A stretch of 64,000 nucleotides of DNA from CAWJLS01 sp963843755. Lineage in GTDB: Bacteria; Acidobacteriota; Thermoanaerobaculia; Multivoradales; DATKCC01. The notes below the pieces were generated by a model. It was not told where the DNA came from, did no database searches, and worked only from the letters and a program-made list of their open reading frames with translations. Position 1 is the first letter of the stretch. Every line of letters starts with the position of its first letter. Where the stretch lies: the NCBI GenBank assembly GCA_963843755.1, contig CAWJLS010000007.1, positions 372,001-436,000 on the forward strand. Reading direction: 5' to 3'. Positions 1 to 9,488 of the stretch are shown piece after piece. The translations under genes were made by a program, and so were the position numbers.

Positions 1-706
1 CGCCTCGGAGAAGGGGTTGTCGTCGCTGACCGACGGTCGGCTGAAGGAGGCCACGACTCCGAGATTCCGAAGCGTCGCGAGCATCGTCGAGCCCTTCATG
101 GGGCCGCCATTGTCAGAATGGAAGACGAGACCCTCGGGGTCGAGATCGAGCGCGGCGCAGGTGTCGCAGAACAGATCGGCCGCCAGGTCACTCGATTCGC
201 GCTCGTGGACGGCCGCGCCGACGATCTTGCGGCTCCAGACGTCGAGGATCATGTAGAGGTAGTAGAACTGGCCGCGCACCGGGCTGGCGAGGTAGGTAAT
301 GTCCCACGACCAGACCTGGCACGGGCCGTCGGCGACGTGCTCGTCCGGGCGCCGGTGGACCGCCGGCCGGGAGCGACTCCCGGTGGGCGAGTTGGCCCTG
401 CTCGCGCAGGATGCGGTACATGGTCGACTCGGAGGCCACGTAGATTCCCTGGTCGGCCAGAGACGGCACGATCTGCTTCGGAGACCGGTCCTGGTGCTCC
501 GGATCATTGGCGATCTCGACCACGCGTTGGCGCTCCTCGGCGCTCAGGGCGTTGGGTGGGGTCGAGTGCGGACCGCGGCGGCGGTCTTCGCCGCCACCCT
601 GCCGGCGCCAGCGCTGGACCGCTCGGACACTGAGCCCGAGGATCTCGCAGGCCTTCTGCTGGCGGGCTCCGGCGCGCACCGCGTCGTCGATCAAGCCGAG
701 GATCAT
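1..706 (-). pseudogene. IS3-type transposase OrfB, frameshifted and cut by window edge
   Basis: This is the catalytic (integrase-like) half of an IS3-family transposase. The first part reads as a helix-turn-helix stretch (QKACEILGLSVRAVQRWRR). The reading frame then breaks near 377-382, and the conserved catalytic region resumes one base further along. In that second frame the DDE core is intact: WSWDITYL carries the first Asp, HSDNG the second, and a Glu in PFSEA follows 35 residues later at the very edge of the window (D35E spacing). The N-terminal frame starts at an ATG overlapping the OrfA stop. A one-base insertion or two-base deletion would explain the break. The programmed IS3 shift lies between OrfA and OrfB, not here, so this looks like inactivation or a sequencing error. 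Confidence 0.85.
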
Positions 707-1197
707 TTTCCGTTCCTCGGGATCGTGTCGTCGTCCTCGTCCCCCCAGATCGCCTGGGCTTTTTTTTTGAGCACCAGCAGCGCCGACGCCTCGGCCAGGG
801 CCTTATCCTTGCGCCGCAGCTCCTTCTCGAGCTCGCGCACGCGTCGCGCTTCCGGAGAGCGTTTCTTCGACGACTTCGTCTCCGAGCCCAGGGCCGACTG
901 CATGGCCGCGCGCCAGCGCTCGAGATGCGCCCGATAAAGCCCCTTGCGGCGTAAGAAGGCGCCGAGCTCCTCGCCGGACAGCCCCTCGGCCTCCACGACC
1001 GCCTGCCATTTCTCCTCCGTGCTCCAGTCCTGTGGCCTCTTGTTCTTCATCGAGCCCACTGTACCGGCCTTGCGCAGCCAGCGCGACAGCGTGCTCTGCG
1101 GCACCCCGGTTTCCTTCGCCAGGGCCGTTGCGCTCGGGCCGCCGGGCATCGCTAGCTTCTGGACCATCTTCGACTTGAACTGCTCCGAGTACTCCAT
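703..1197 (-). CDS. IS3-type transposase OrfA
   Basis: A 164-residue DNA-binding subunit of an IS3-family transposase. The N-terminus has a helix-turn-helix of the transposase-8 type (ATALAKETGVPQSTLSRWL, about residues 23-41). It is followed by a charged segment and a C-terminal leucine/charge-rich coiled coil (RVRELEKELRRKDKALAEA) of the sort used for OrfA multimerisation. I chose the ATG at 1197, where homology to OrfA begins (MEYSEQFK). The frame stays open further upstream, but that part looks non-coding. The stop overlaps the OrfB start (ATGA). A run of nine A on the coding strand near the 3' end would allow a -1 slip into OrfB. Confidence 0.88.
   Translation of the reverse strand: MEYSEQFKSKMVQKLAMPGGPSATALAKETGVPQSTLSRWLRKAGTVGSMKNKRPQDWSTEEKWQAVVEAEGLSGEELGAFLRRKGLYRAHLERWRAAMQSALGSETKSSKKRSPEARRVRELEKELRRKDKALAEASALLVLKKKAQAIWGDEDDDTIPRNGK
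760..768 (-). other. A9 slippery site for -1 frameshift OrfA to OrfB
   Basis: Nine consecutive A residues on the coding strand, read as AAA AAA AAA in OrfA. In the -1 frame they give A AAA AAG followed by an open frame through to the OrfB ATG at 706. No stop codon intervenes, so a slip here would make the OrfAB fusion transposase typical of IS3 elements. Confidence 0.7.
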
Positions 1198-1249
1198 CCT
1201 CAGTCGCTTCCTCGCCCCCGATCGGTTTGCTTCGACTCTCAGATCTCCT

Positions 1250-1310
1250 CGGGTGGTCTGGCGGGGCCTCCGGCTCGCTTCGCTCGCCTCCTGCCCCGCC
1301 AGACCACCCG
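1250..1310. repeat. Perfect 18-bp inverted repeat (hairpin)
   Basis: The arms at 1250-1267 (CGGGTGGTCTGGCGGGGC) and 1293-1310 are exact reverse complements around a 25-base loop. The hairpin lies between the IS OrfA start and the TIR gene stop at 1384. It could end TIR transcription, although no U-tract follows on that strand, or mark the outer edge of the insertion sequence. Confidence 0.75.
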
Positions 1311-1383
1311 CCCGCCCCGGAAAAGCACCCCGGAACATCCCGGGGGGCGGGGGGCGGGACCAGGAGCCTGAACCGCTACCGGC

Positions 1384-2403
1384 TTATGCGACAACGGTCC
1401 GCTGCAAGGCATTGCGAAGCATGTCTGGAAAAGCATGCAGCATCATGTCCGTTTCTGGGCTATCAATGTAGTCGCCCATGTATGGTTCTCTAGTCCAGAT
1501 CTCTTGGGACAGGTCGATGGCCCGCAGCAACGATTCTGCTTCCCGCAGCGTACCTGCCTTGATCGTACGGTATGTCTCCAGGGTCAGTTCAGAGAGCCAG
1601 GGGAGGTAATCCCTGGCAAGACCAGCCATTGCGAGCAACCCGATTGGTTGTTCCTCATCTTCAAAGGCAAACATCACTCTATCGAGCATCATTGGGTGAA
1701 GGCGCCTACGCCTGCGCCGAGGCGAAGGTACCTCCGATACCCTGCTCTCGATCCGCTCCGGTAGGTCACGCATCATCGCTTTCATTTCTTCCAGAATCTT
1801 CGCTGCGGTGGAGTCGGATGGAGACTCCGCCTTCTCCGGAGTCTCATCCATCTGCTTCAGCAGCTCTTCGATCTTCGCTTTGAATGTCCCCACCTGAGAC
1901 CTCAGCACATCGTCGTCCAACTCCAGTGATGGAACACGTTCGGCCAACTGATTGAGCAGCTTGATAAGGGAGTCTTCGCTATCGTCGGAATTCTGGAACT
2001 GGAAGAACGGTCCTGGACCTGTGGTAATAGAATTCAGGGATATTCCGAGTGCAAGCCCGAGAACAGGCTTGTTCAACTTGCCTTTGGCGACGCCTGCTTC
2101 AAACAGAATCCACGGTCTCGCAACACTTCTCTCGGTGAATAGACAAACAACATCCGAAGCGGAGTCCAGTTTCTCCATGAGTCGCTTGTACCACTCGTCT
2201 CCGAACTCGATTCCTTCGCGGCCCTTGTTATCGGACGAGCGGAATGACCTGAGCATGCCGGCACTGACGCTACGCAGCAGCTTGCTGAAGGCCTCTGCGA
2301 GCTTCGCGTCTCGGGAGTCATGGCTGATAAACACGAGAGGCGATGTCGGTTTGCGCGCCGGCTTGTCGCCTGCGCTCGCTTGCGGCTTATCTGTTTCTGG
2401 CAT
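1384..2403 (-). CDS. TIR-domain protein, probable NAD-cleaving defence effector
   Basis: A 339-residue cytosolic protein. Residues about 20-150 form a TIR domain: the opening strand LVFISHDSRD (23-32), a central segment ending in DVVCLFTERS, and WILFEAG (98-104). Glu102 there occupies the position of the catalytic glutamate of NAD-hydrolysing TIR domains. After it come a probable coiled coil (about 150-215, KAKIEELLKQM and EEMKAMMRDL), an Arg-rich patch (RRRRRR near 230) and a C-terminal region I do not recognise, which may sense a trigger. Bacterial TIR proteins often cause abortive infection by depleting NAD or making a cyclic ADP-ribose signal. No partner gene (ThsA, Argonaute, CBASS cyclase) is next to it, so a defence role is inference. 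The gene has visibly lower GC than its neighbours and lies beside a transposon remnant, both consistent with horizontal transfer. Confidence 0.75.
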   Translation of the reverse strand: MPETDKPQASAGDKPARKPTSPLVFISHDSRDAKLAEAFSKLLRSVSAGMLRSFRSSDNKGREGIEFGDEWYKRLMEKLDSASDVVCLFTERSVARPWILFEAGVAKGKLNKPVLGLALGISLNSITTGPGPFFQFQNSDDSEDSLIKLLNQLAERVPSLELDDDVLRSQVGTFKAKIEELLKQMDETPEKAESPSDSTAAKILEEMKAMMRDLPERIESRVSEVPSPRRRRRRLHPMMLDRVMFAFEDEEQPIGLLAMAGLARDYLPWLSELTLETYRTIKAGTLREAESLLRAIDLSQEIWTREPYMGDYIDSPETDMMLHAFPDMLRNALQRTVVA

Positions 2404-2732
2404 CTCAGTGACCTCTCGACTCTGCTACGGTACGCTTGGGTAGGCGGATGCTTTGGGGCAGCCACTCCTCGCTCGCCCGTCGGGTCGTGGTCGTGGCCCT
2501 ATTTCGGCGAAGACCGTTGTATCGTGGGCATATTAGCACTCTCGCGGCAATGTAAGCGTTTCGCTGAGGGATTTGGGAGCGTGGGCGTCGAAACGGGAGC
2601 AGCGGACCTTGTTGCTGCGGACTCAAACGAGGAGGAGGTTGTCTCTCGGCCGTCCAAGTCTCGCGCCATCCTGTCGAGCGCCTCGCCACCGGACGCTCCA
2701 GGAGGCGGTTGCTAATATCTTAATCCTTCCTC
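2404..2732. other. Non-coding, lower-GC spacer upstream of the TIR gene
   Basis: I see no coding frame with protein-like composition here. The stretch is AT-richer than the surroundings (for example GCTAATATCTTAATCC near 2711). It should contain the promoter of the TIR gene, but no confident -35/-10 pair was found. Confidence 0.5.
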
Positions 2733-3629
2733 TCACTTCAACCGCCCCCGCCGCTTCAACAGCTCCCCCAGCCGCTCATGAATCCACCGACGCGCCTCCT
2801 CGTGCTCGGCGAAGTCCTTCTCTCGCCGGCGGAATTCGGGCGTGTGGTGGTGGCGCCGTCCATCGCGGATCTCGGTGCCGAGCTCGGCGTGGAGGAGCTC
2901 GTGGTGGATGACGGAGGCCACGACGTAGTGGGGGACGCTGGGGTGGTCGAGGACGGGGTGGATGCGGACGAGGTGGTCTTCTTCGGACCAGCTTCCGAGC
3001 TTGAGGGTGGAGCGGCCCCTTCTGGATCGAGTGGCGCGGCGGGCGCGGCCTGAGTTGCCGGCTTTGCCGGCCCGGCTCCAGGCGATGTCGACGTTCAGTC
3101 GGCCGCCGAAGTAGCGGTGGTTGATCTCGTCGCGGATGGCTTCGAGGTCGTGGACGTGGCCGGCCCATCCGGGGGCGCCGCCGGGGGCGCGGCGGCGTTC
3201 GTCGATGACCGCGTGCCAGTCGTCCGGGGCTGGGCCGGGGCCGGCGGTTTCGCGGTAGTGGGTCATCCAGGTGCGGAGGGTCTTCCGGGCTTCGCGGCGG
3301 GCGCGGCCGCGCTGGGGGCCGGCGAGGACGGCGGCGATGGCGTGGACGACGTCGTCGGGCGCCAGGGCGAGGCACCAGTGGAGGCGGACGATCCAGCCGC
3401 CGTGGTCGGCCGGGCGGCCGGAGACGAGGACGGTGCGGTGGTCGGTGAGGATGAGCCGGGAGAGGCCGTCGGGGAGCAGCTCGTCGAGCCGCTGGTGGAG
3501 GCGGCGCCGGTGGGCGAGGGGGCCTCGCTCGAGGTTGACCTGGGCGTGGACTTCGGAATTGATCTCGGGCTTGGCCTCGCGGCCGGCCGCGGCCACCTCG
3601 AAGAGGGAGAGCTGTTCGGGCGCCGGCAT
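2733..3629 (-). CDS. SprT-like zinc metalloprotease domain protein
   Basis: A 298-residue predicted zinc peptidase. The C-terminal half carries the gluzincin motif HELLH (residues 243-247) within VASVIHHELLHAE. A His cluster follows (HHH, 260-262) that probably supplies the third ligand, as in SprT/WSS1-type proteases. It is preceded by INHRYFGGRLNV, the typical opening of a SprT-like fold. The N-terminal about 130 residues are Arg/Ala-rich and match no family I know. There is no signal peptide, so it should act in the cytosol. SprT-like proteins in eukaryotes remove DNA-protein crosslinks, but the bacterial role is unsettled. It starts 5 bp from the divergent antiporter gene, so the two share a promoter region. 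Confidence 0.75.
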   Translation of the reverse strand: MPAPEQLSLFEVAAAGREAKPEINSEVHAQVNLERGPLAHRRRLHQRLDELLPDGLSRLILTDHRTVLVSGRPADHGGWIVRLHWCLALAPDDVVHAIAAVLAGPQRGRARREARKTLRTWMTHYRETAGPGPAPDDWHAVIDERRRAPGGAPGWAGHVHDLEAIRDEINHRYFGGRLNVDIAWSRAGKAGNSGRARRATRSRRGRSTLKLGSWSEEDHLVRIHPVLDHPSVPHYVVASVIHHELLHAELGTEIRDGRRHHHTPEFRRREKDFAEHEEARRWIHERLGELLKRRGRLK

Positions 3630-3634
3630 CGGGG

Positions 3635-5473
3635 GTGAGTGTACCGCTGGTCGCCGTGCCGATCGCCAAGCGGCTCGGGCTCGGCTCGGCCCTGGGGTAT
3701 CTGCTGGCCGGTGTCGCCATCGGGCCGTTCGCCCTCGGTCTGGTCGGCGAGGGGGGCCAGGACGTCCTCCACTTCGCCGAGTTCGGGGTCGTGCTGATGC
3801 TCTTCCTGATCGGCCTGGAGCTCGAGCCGAGCCGGGTCTGGCGCCTGCGGGGGCCGATCCTCGGCCTGGGCGGGCTCCAGGTGGGCCTGACCACCTGCGT
3901 GCTGGCGGCCGTCGCCCTCGGGCTCGGCGTGGAGTGGCGGGTGGCGCTCGCCGTCGGCGTGACCCTCGCCCTCTCGTCGACCGCGATCGTCCTCCAGACC
4001 CTGGACGAGAAGGGCTTGCTGTCCACCCGGGGCGGCCAGAGCTCGTTCGCCGTGCTCCTCTTCCAGGACATCGCGGTGATCCCGATCCTCGCCCTGATGC
4101 CGCTGCTGGCGGTCCCCGGCGCCGGGGGGCGCGGCCCGGAGCCCGGTTACGAGGACACCTGGGGGGAAACCTGGGTCTCCGGGCTCCCCGGCTGGGCCGA
4201 GACCCTGGTCGTGCTGGCGGCGGTGCTCGCGATCATCCTGGCGGGCCGCTTCCTGCTCCAACCCCTCTTCCGGGCGATCGCACGGACCGGGCTCCGGGAG
4301 CTGTTCACGGCGACGGCGCTCCTCGTGGTCATCGCCGCGGCGGTGCTCATGGCGAAGGTCGGGGTCAGCCCCGCTCTCGGCACCTTCCTGGCCGGCGTGG
4401 TGCTGGCGAGGAGCGAGTACCGCCACGAGCTCGAGACCGACATCCAGCCGTTCAAGGGCCTGCTCCTCGGCCTCTTCTTCATGGCGATCGGCGCGGGGAT
4501 CGATTTCGCCCTGATCGCGCGCAGCCCGGGCCTGATCCTCGCCCTGACCGGCGCGCTCATCGTCGCCAAGCTCCTGGTGCTCCTGGTCCTCGGCCGGCTG
4601 TTCAAGCTCAGCTTCGACCAGACCCTGCTGTTCGGCTTCTCCCTCGCCCAGGCGGGCGAATTCGCCTTCGTCCTGCTGTCGTTCGCGGTCCGCTACGACG
4701 TGGTGGGCGAGAACCTGGCGGCGACGCTCATCGCCGTGGTCGCCCTGACCATGGCCGCCACGCCGGTCCTGATGCTGCTCAACGAGCGGCTCGTCCAGCC
4801 CCGCTTCGGCACCCGCGAGCGGACCGGCCGGGAGGCCGACGAGATCGACGAGCAGAACCCGGTGATCATCGCCGGGTTCGGCAGCTTCGGCGCGATCGTC
4901 GGCCGGCTGCTCCGGGCCAACGGGGTCTCCGCCACGGTGCTCGACCTGGACTCGGACCGGGTCGACCTGCTCCGAAAGCTCGGTCTCAAGGTCTTCTACG
5001 GCGACGCCTCGCGCCCCGAGCTGCTGCGCGCCGCCGGCGCCGGCAAGGCCCGGCTGCTGGTGCTCGCCCTCGACCGGGTGGAGAAGAACCTGGAGCTGGT
5101 CGAGACCGCCAGGAAGCACTTCCCCCAGCTCACGATCCTGGCCCGCGCCCGGAACCGGGCCGAGGCGTACGACCTCCTCGACGCCGGCGTCGAGCACGTG
5201 TTCCGGGACAAGCTGGACTCCTCGCTCCGGCTGGGCGTCGAGGCGCTCCGCCTGCTCGGCTTCCAGGCCCACCAGGCCCAGCGGGCGGCCCAGACCTTCC
5301 GCCGCCACGACGAAAAGGCCGTCCGGGAGCTCGCCAAGCTGCGCCACGACCAGGCGCTCTACCTGACGACCGCGCGTGAGCGGATCGAAGGCCTCGAAGC
5401 GCTCCTCCGGGGCGACCTCGCGGATCAGGACGAGCTGCGCGACGCCGGCTGGGACTCCGAGTCCCCGCCCTAA
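3635..5473 (+). CDS. KefB/CPA2-type cation:proton antiporter with TrkA-N domain
   Basis: A 612-residue inner-membrane protein. Residues 1 to about 385 contain about 11-12 hydrophobic segments with family landmarks such as LGYLLAGVAIGP near the start and LALSSTAIVLQTL (about 110-122). A cytosolic TrkA-N/RCK domain begins near residue 407 with the Rossmann motif GFGSFG, and an acidic dinucleotide-binding strand (VLDLDSDRV) follows. The C-terminus is charged and helical. CPA2 proteins exchange K+ or Na+ for protons and are gated through the nucleotide-binding domain. The GTG start leaves the first helix shorter than usual for the family; an upstream start would collide with the divergent protease gene. 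No KefF/KefG partner is visible. The stop codon abuts the first copy of a 19-bp direct repeat. Confidence 0.92.
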   Translation: MSVPLVAVPIAKRLGLGSALGYLLAGVAIGPFALGLVGEGGQDVLHFAEFGVVLMLFLIGLELEPSRVWRLRGPILGLGGLQVGLTTCVLAAVALGLGVEWRVALAVGVTLALSSTAIVLQTLDEKGLLSTRGGQSSFAVLLFQDIAVIPILALMPLLAVPGAGGRGPEPGYEDTWGETWVSGLPGWAETLVVLAAVLAIILAGRFLLQPLFRAIARTGLRELFTATALLVVIAAAVLMAKVGVSPALGTFLAGVVLARSEYRHELETDIQPFKGLLLGLFFMAIGAGIDFALIARSPGLILALTGALIVAKLLVLLVLGRLFKLSFDQTLLFGFSLAQAGEFAFVLLSFAVRYDVVGENLAATLIAVVALTMAATPVLMLLNERLVQPRFGTRERTGREADEIDEQNPVIIAGFGSFGAIVGRLLRANGVSATVLDLDSDRVDLLRKLGLKVFYGDASRPELLRAAGAGKARLLVLALDRVEKNLELVETARKHFPQLTILARARNRAEAYDLLDAGVEHVFRDKLDSSLRLGVEALRLLGFQAHQAQRAAQTFRRHDEKAVRELAKLRHDQALYLTTARERIEGLEALLRGDLADQDELRDAGWDSESPP

Positions 5474-5491
5474 GCTACATGGTGAGATTGC
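5473..5491 (+). repeat. Direct repeat, left copy, bracketing a low-GC cassette
   Basis: The sequence AGCTACATGGTGAGATTGC starts in the last base of the antiporter stop codon. It matches the copy at 7367-7385 at 17 of 19 positions, including the first twelve without mismatch. The arrangement resembles left and right attachment sites. Confidence 0.6.
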
Positions 5492-5822
5492 GACGTCAGA
5501 GCGACAGTGTTCGCTCTTGTGCTACAGTGCCTTCGTAAACGGCGGCCGACGGCCCGATGTTGCTGGAGTCGATCTTCATAGTGGATTCGGCCGCCCGGAG
5601 ATTGGGTGGTGCTGGCTGTAGCACAGGGCAGTCGAGGCACGCGGCAAGAGGCCGGAGAGCGTGTACATTGCGCGGCACGCCACACCCCCAGAGAATCGAC
5701 GAGTCGGGTCAGAGCACCTCCCTTCTATCCGTTCGAGACGCAGTACGGCCAACGTGCATGAAGGTGGATTCCTTCGGCGGCTGGCCAGGCAATTCCCGAA
5801 CGACGTCAGGAGGTAGGTTGCT
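5492..5822. other. Leader region of the cysteine-rich protein gene
   Basis: No coding frame is convincing. Just before 5823 there is a strong ribosome binding site (AGGAGG, 8-9 bases from the ATG). The region is less GC-rich than the antiporter gene. A clear promoter was not found. Confidence 0.5.
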
Positions 5823-6704
5823 ATGCAGTCCGTGTCAAGGAGTAGCGCATGGAGCGCTACGAGTCCGTTTCTCGTCCTCGCAGTCCTCGGTCTGGTGTGC
5901 CTCGCAGGAAGCGTCGCTGCCCACGCCGAAACCTCCCATCCGTTCATCCCACCCATGTCGTGCCAGAGGGCCGGCAGGACGCCGGAAGCCGAGATCACGA
6001 GAGTGAAGCTGAGCGACGACGTGGTGGTGGAGAGGATCAAAGGCAAGGCGGCGCTCAAGCGTCTCACCGAGCTCCGCAACCGCCAGCCGGAGGCCTTTGC
6101 CAGGGCGCGGAAGGACTTGCGGTCGCACGGCTTTGTGCCGACCGAAAAGGTGTACATCGAGCGAACCGTCCGGCTGGCCAGCAAGGGTCCCGGAGCGGGA
6201 GACCCACAAGTCGTTCCGACCCAAGACTACGGAGAGTCGAACGCAGACGGTGAGATTCTCTTCTGGTCCTGGAACGACGGAAACGACGCCACCTGGGAAG
6301 GAACAATCTACATGGACGTGTACTCCGCCGGCGCGGCGGCGACCTGGGACGGCCAGATCGACACGTCCACGGAAGAGTATCCGTGGATTTACTACACGAA
6401 AACCTGGGAAGGACCGGGGAGCGGCGGCGGTCGTCCCAAGGTGGATTTCCAAGGCCCGAGGCCGAAAGGGCCGAGCTTCTCGGTTGTCTCAGCCACAATG
6501 ACTCGTCCCGGAGGCCCGCGAGCCTACCTCCGCGAGGCGAGCTTCTACGATTGGGCGGTTTGTTGGCGGGCGTGTGTCGTCGGAAGCTGTATCGCGGCGG
6601 CCATCGGCTGCAAGTGGGGAGACGGCCTCTGGCCGGGTTGCTTCGGGGCGTGGTGCGTCGGAGCCGAAGTCGGCTGCGGCGTCACGTGCTTCCTCGCGAA
6701 GTAG
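5823..6704 (+). CDS. Secreted protein with eight-cysteine C-terminus (halocin C8-like layout)
   Basis: A 293-residue exported protein. A Sec signal peptide spans about residues 1-36 (hydrophobic FLVLAVLGLVCLAGS, then AHAE). The middle (37-240) is soluble with no domain I recognise; it is Trp/Tyr-rich in places (FWSWNDG, YPWIYYTKTW). The last 50 residues are a hydrophobic Gly/Ala/Trp segment with eight cysteines at 247, 251, 256, 263, 273, 278, 285 and 289. A soluble exported half followed by a compact Cys-rich hydrophobic tail is the layout of the halocin C8 precursor, where the tail is released as a microbicidal peptide and the rest gives immunity. Only the layout and composition are seen; homology was not tested. 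The start has a good AGGAGG site. The gene at 6714 follows after 9 bp, so they form an operon. Confidence 0.65.
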   Translation: MQSVSRSSAWSATSPFLVLAVLGLVCLAGSVAAHAETSHPFIPPMSCQRAGRTPEAEITRVKLSDDVVVERIKGKAALKRLTELRNRQPEAFARARKDLRSHGFVPTEKVYIERTVRLASKGPGAGDPQVVPTQDYGESNADGEILFWSWNDGNDATWEGTIYMDVYSAGAAATWDGQIDTSTEEYPWIYYTKTWEGPGSGGGRPKVDFQGPRPKGPSFSVVSATMTRPGGPRAYLREASFYDWAVCWRACVVGSCIAAAIGCKWGDGLWPGCFGAWCVGAEVGCGVTCFLAK

Positions 6705-6713
6705 GAGGGCAAG

Positions 6714-7028
6714 ATGTCGAGAGAAGGAAAGCGTAGCGCGCCGGAGAGCTTCGAGTTGACGGCACTCGAATTCAACCTCCTGCTCCTCGAAAACCTGGTG
6801 CTTGGAGCGTTCTTGTTCGCGGTGATCGCATGGGCCTTGCACCGGTTCTTCGACGCTCCGGCTGCTCTTGGCGTGGGAGCTGGGATTCTCGCCGTCGGAT
6901 GGGCGCTCTATCCGGCGGTGAGCGTCTACAGCCGGGCCATCGGGAAGCCGATGCGGTTCCTCCGTTTCGCCGCGGTGTCGATTCTCGGCGCCGCGGTCGG
7001 CAGCGCCCTGTTCGCCCTGCTGCGGTAG
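6714..7028 (+). CDS. Small membrane protein, possible immunity/partner of the Cys-rich protein
   Basis: A 104-residue protein with about three membrane segments: about 20-45 (FNLLLLENLVLGAFLFAVIA), about 50-72 (LGVGAGILAVGWALYPAV) and about 83-103 (FAAVSILGAAVGSALFALL). The ATG at 6714 is preceded by GGAGGG at suitable distance. It begins 9 bp after the Cys-rich secreted protein, so it is almost certainly co-transcribed. I do not recognise the family. In bacteriocin loci a small multi-span protein in this position is usually an immunity or export factor. That role is inference only. Confidence 0.6.
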   Translation: MSREGKRSAPESFELTALEFNLLLLENLVLGAFLFAVIAWALHRFFDAPAALGVGAGILAVGWALYPAVSVYSRAIGKPMRFLRFAAVSILGAAVGSALFALLR

Positions 7029-7431
7029 GAGGAGCGGTCCGAGGAGACGTTCACATGAACCACTGGCGAGGCGAGGGGGACGAGATCCTCTTCCACTACG
7101 ACTTGTACTTCTCGCCTTGCGGCTGCTCTGCGTGGCAAGAGTTGGCAGTCCGAGCCCGAATCATGCCAGCGCTAAAACGGCCGAGATCGGCCAGGAGAAT
7201 GGCGGGGGCGGTAAGGTCTTTGACATCCGAGGGATACGGTTCGATGAGAGGTGCTGACAAGGGTCTCTGGGGGGCTCGGAGAGGTCGCCCAGAGGGAATG
7301 ATGGGTGGAGTGTTTGCAAATCGTTGAGGGTACGCGGGTTGGATCTATTCCCCTCGAATTGCTCTGAGCTACATGGTGGGTTTGCCTGGTGGGCTCACAG
7401 GGGGGGAGGAGCCGGAGTAGGGGCTGGCGCC
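7029..7431. other. Non-coding region between cassette and typA
   Basis: No frame here looks protein-coding. It contains the right copy of the 19-bp direct repeat (7367-7385). Both flanking genes end in it, so it should hold terminators, but no clear hairpin with a U-tract was found. Confidence 0.5.
7367..7385 (+). repeat. Direct repeat, right copy, bracketing a low-GC cassette
   Basis: AGCTACATGGTGGGTTTGC, 17 of 19 bases identical to the copy at 5473-5491. The two copies enclose about 1.9 kb carrying the Cys-rich protein and its small membrane partner. Confidence 0.6.
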
Positions 7432-9303
<1,872 letters not shown>

Positions 9304-9488
9304 GGCGTTCGGGTCCTACCGGGTGTGGGAGGTGGAAGACGTGAGGTTGCGCCGGAGCTCCGGCGGGCGGGAGGTGGATGATATGTCAGGTCGGGGTCTG
9401 GAAGGAAGTCCGACGGCTCATCGCCTGGATGATCGTTTCAGGCGATGAAACCGACAGTTCGTGTGATGAATGAGCCCCTCATGGCCGC

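Larger units (their letters stand above)
1..1249 (-). mobile_element. Partial IS3-type insertion sequence
   Basis: Two overlapping minus-strand genes have the layout of an IS3-family transposon: a short helix-turn-helix OrfA, a homopolymeric A slippage run near its end, and a DDE-integrase OrfB in the -1 frame. The left end lies outside the window. The right end is not defined; I placed the limit at the hairpin upstream of OrfA, because no terminal inverted repeat or target duplication could be verified. OrfB is frameshifted, so this copy probably cannot move by itself. Confidence 0.8.

Noticed and set aside
3271..5379. Long plus-strand frame overlapping the antiporter
   Set aside because: It is a third-position shadow, rich in Arg/Pro/Gly, with no membrane pattern. 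The KefB frame explains the DNA.
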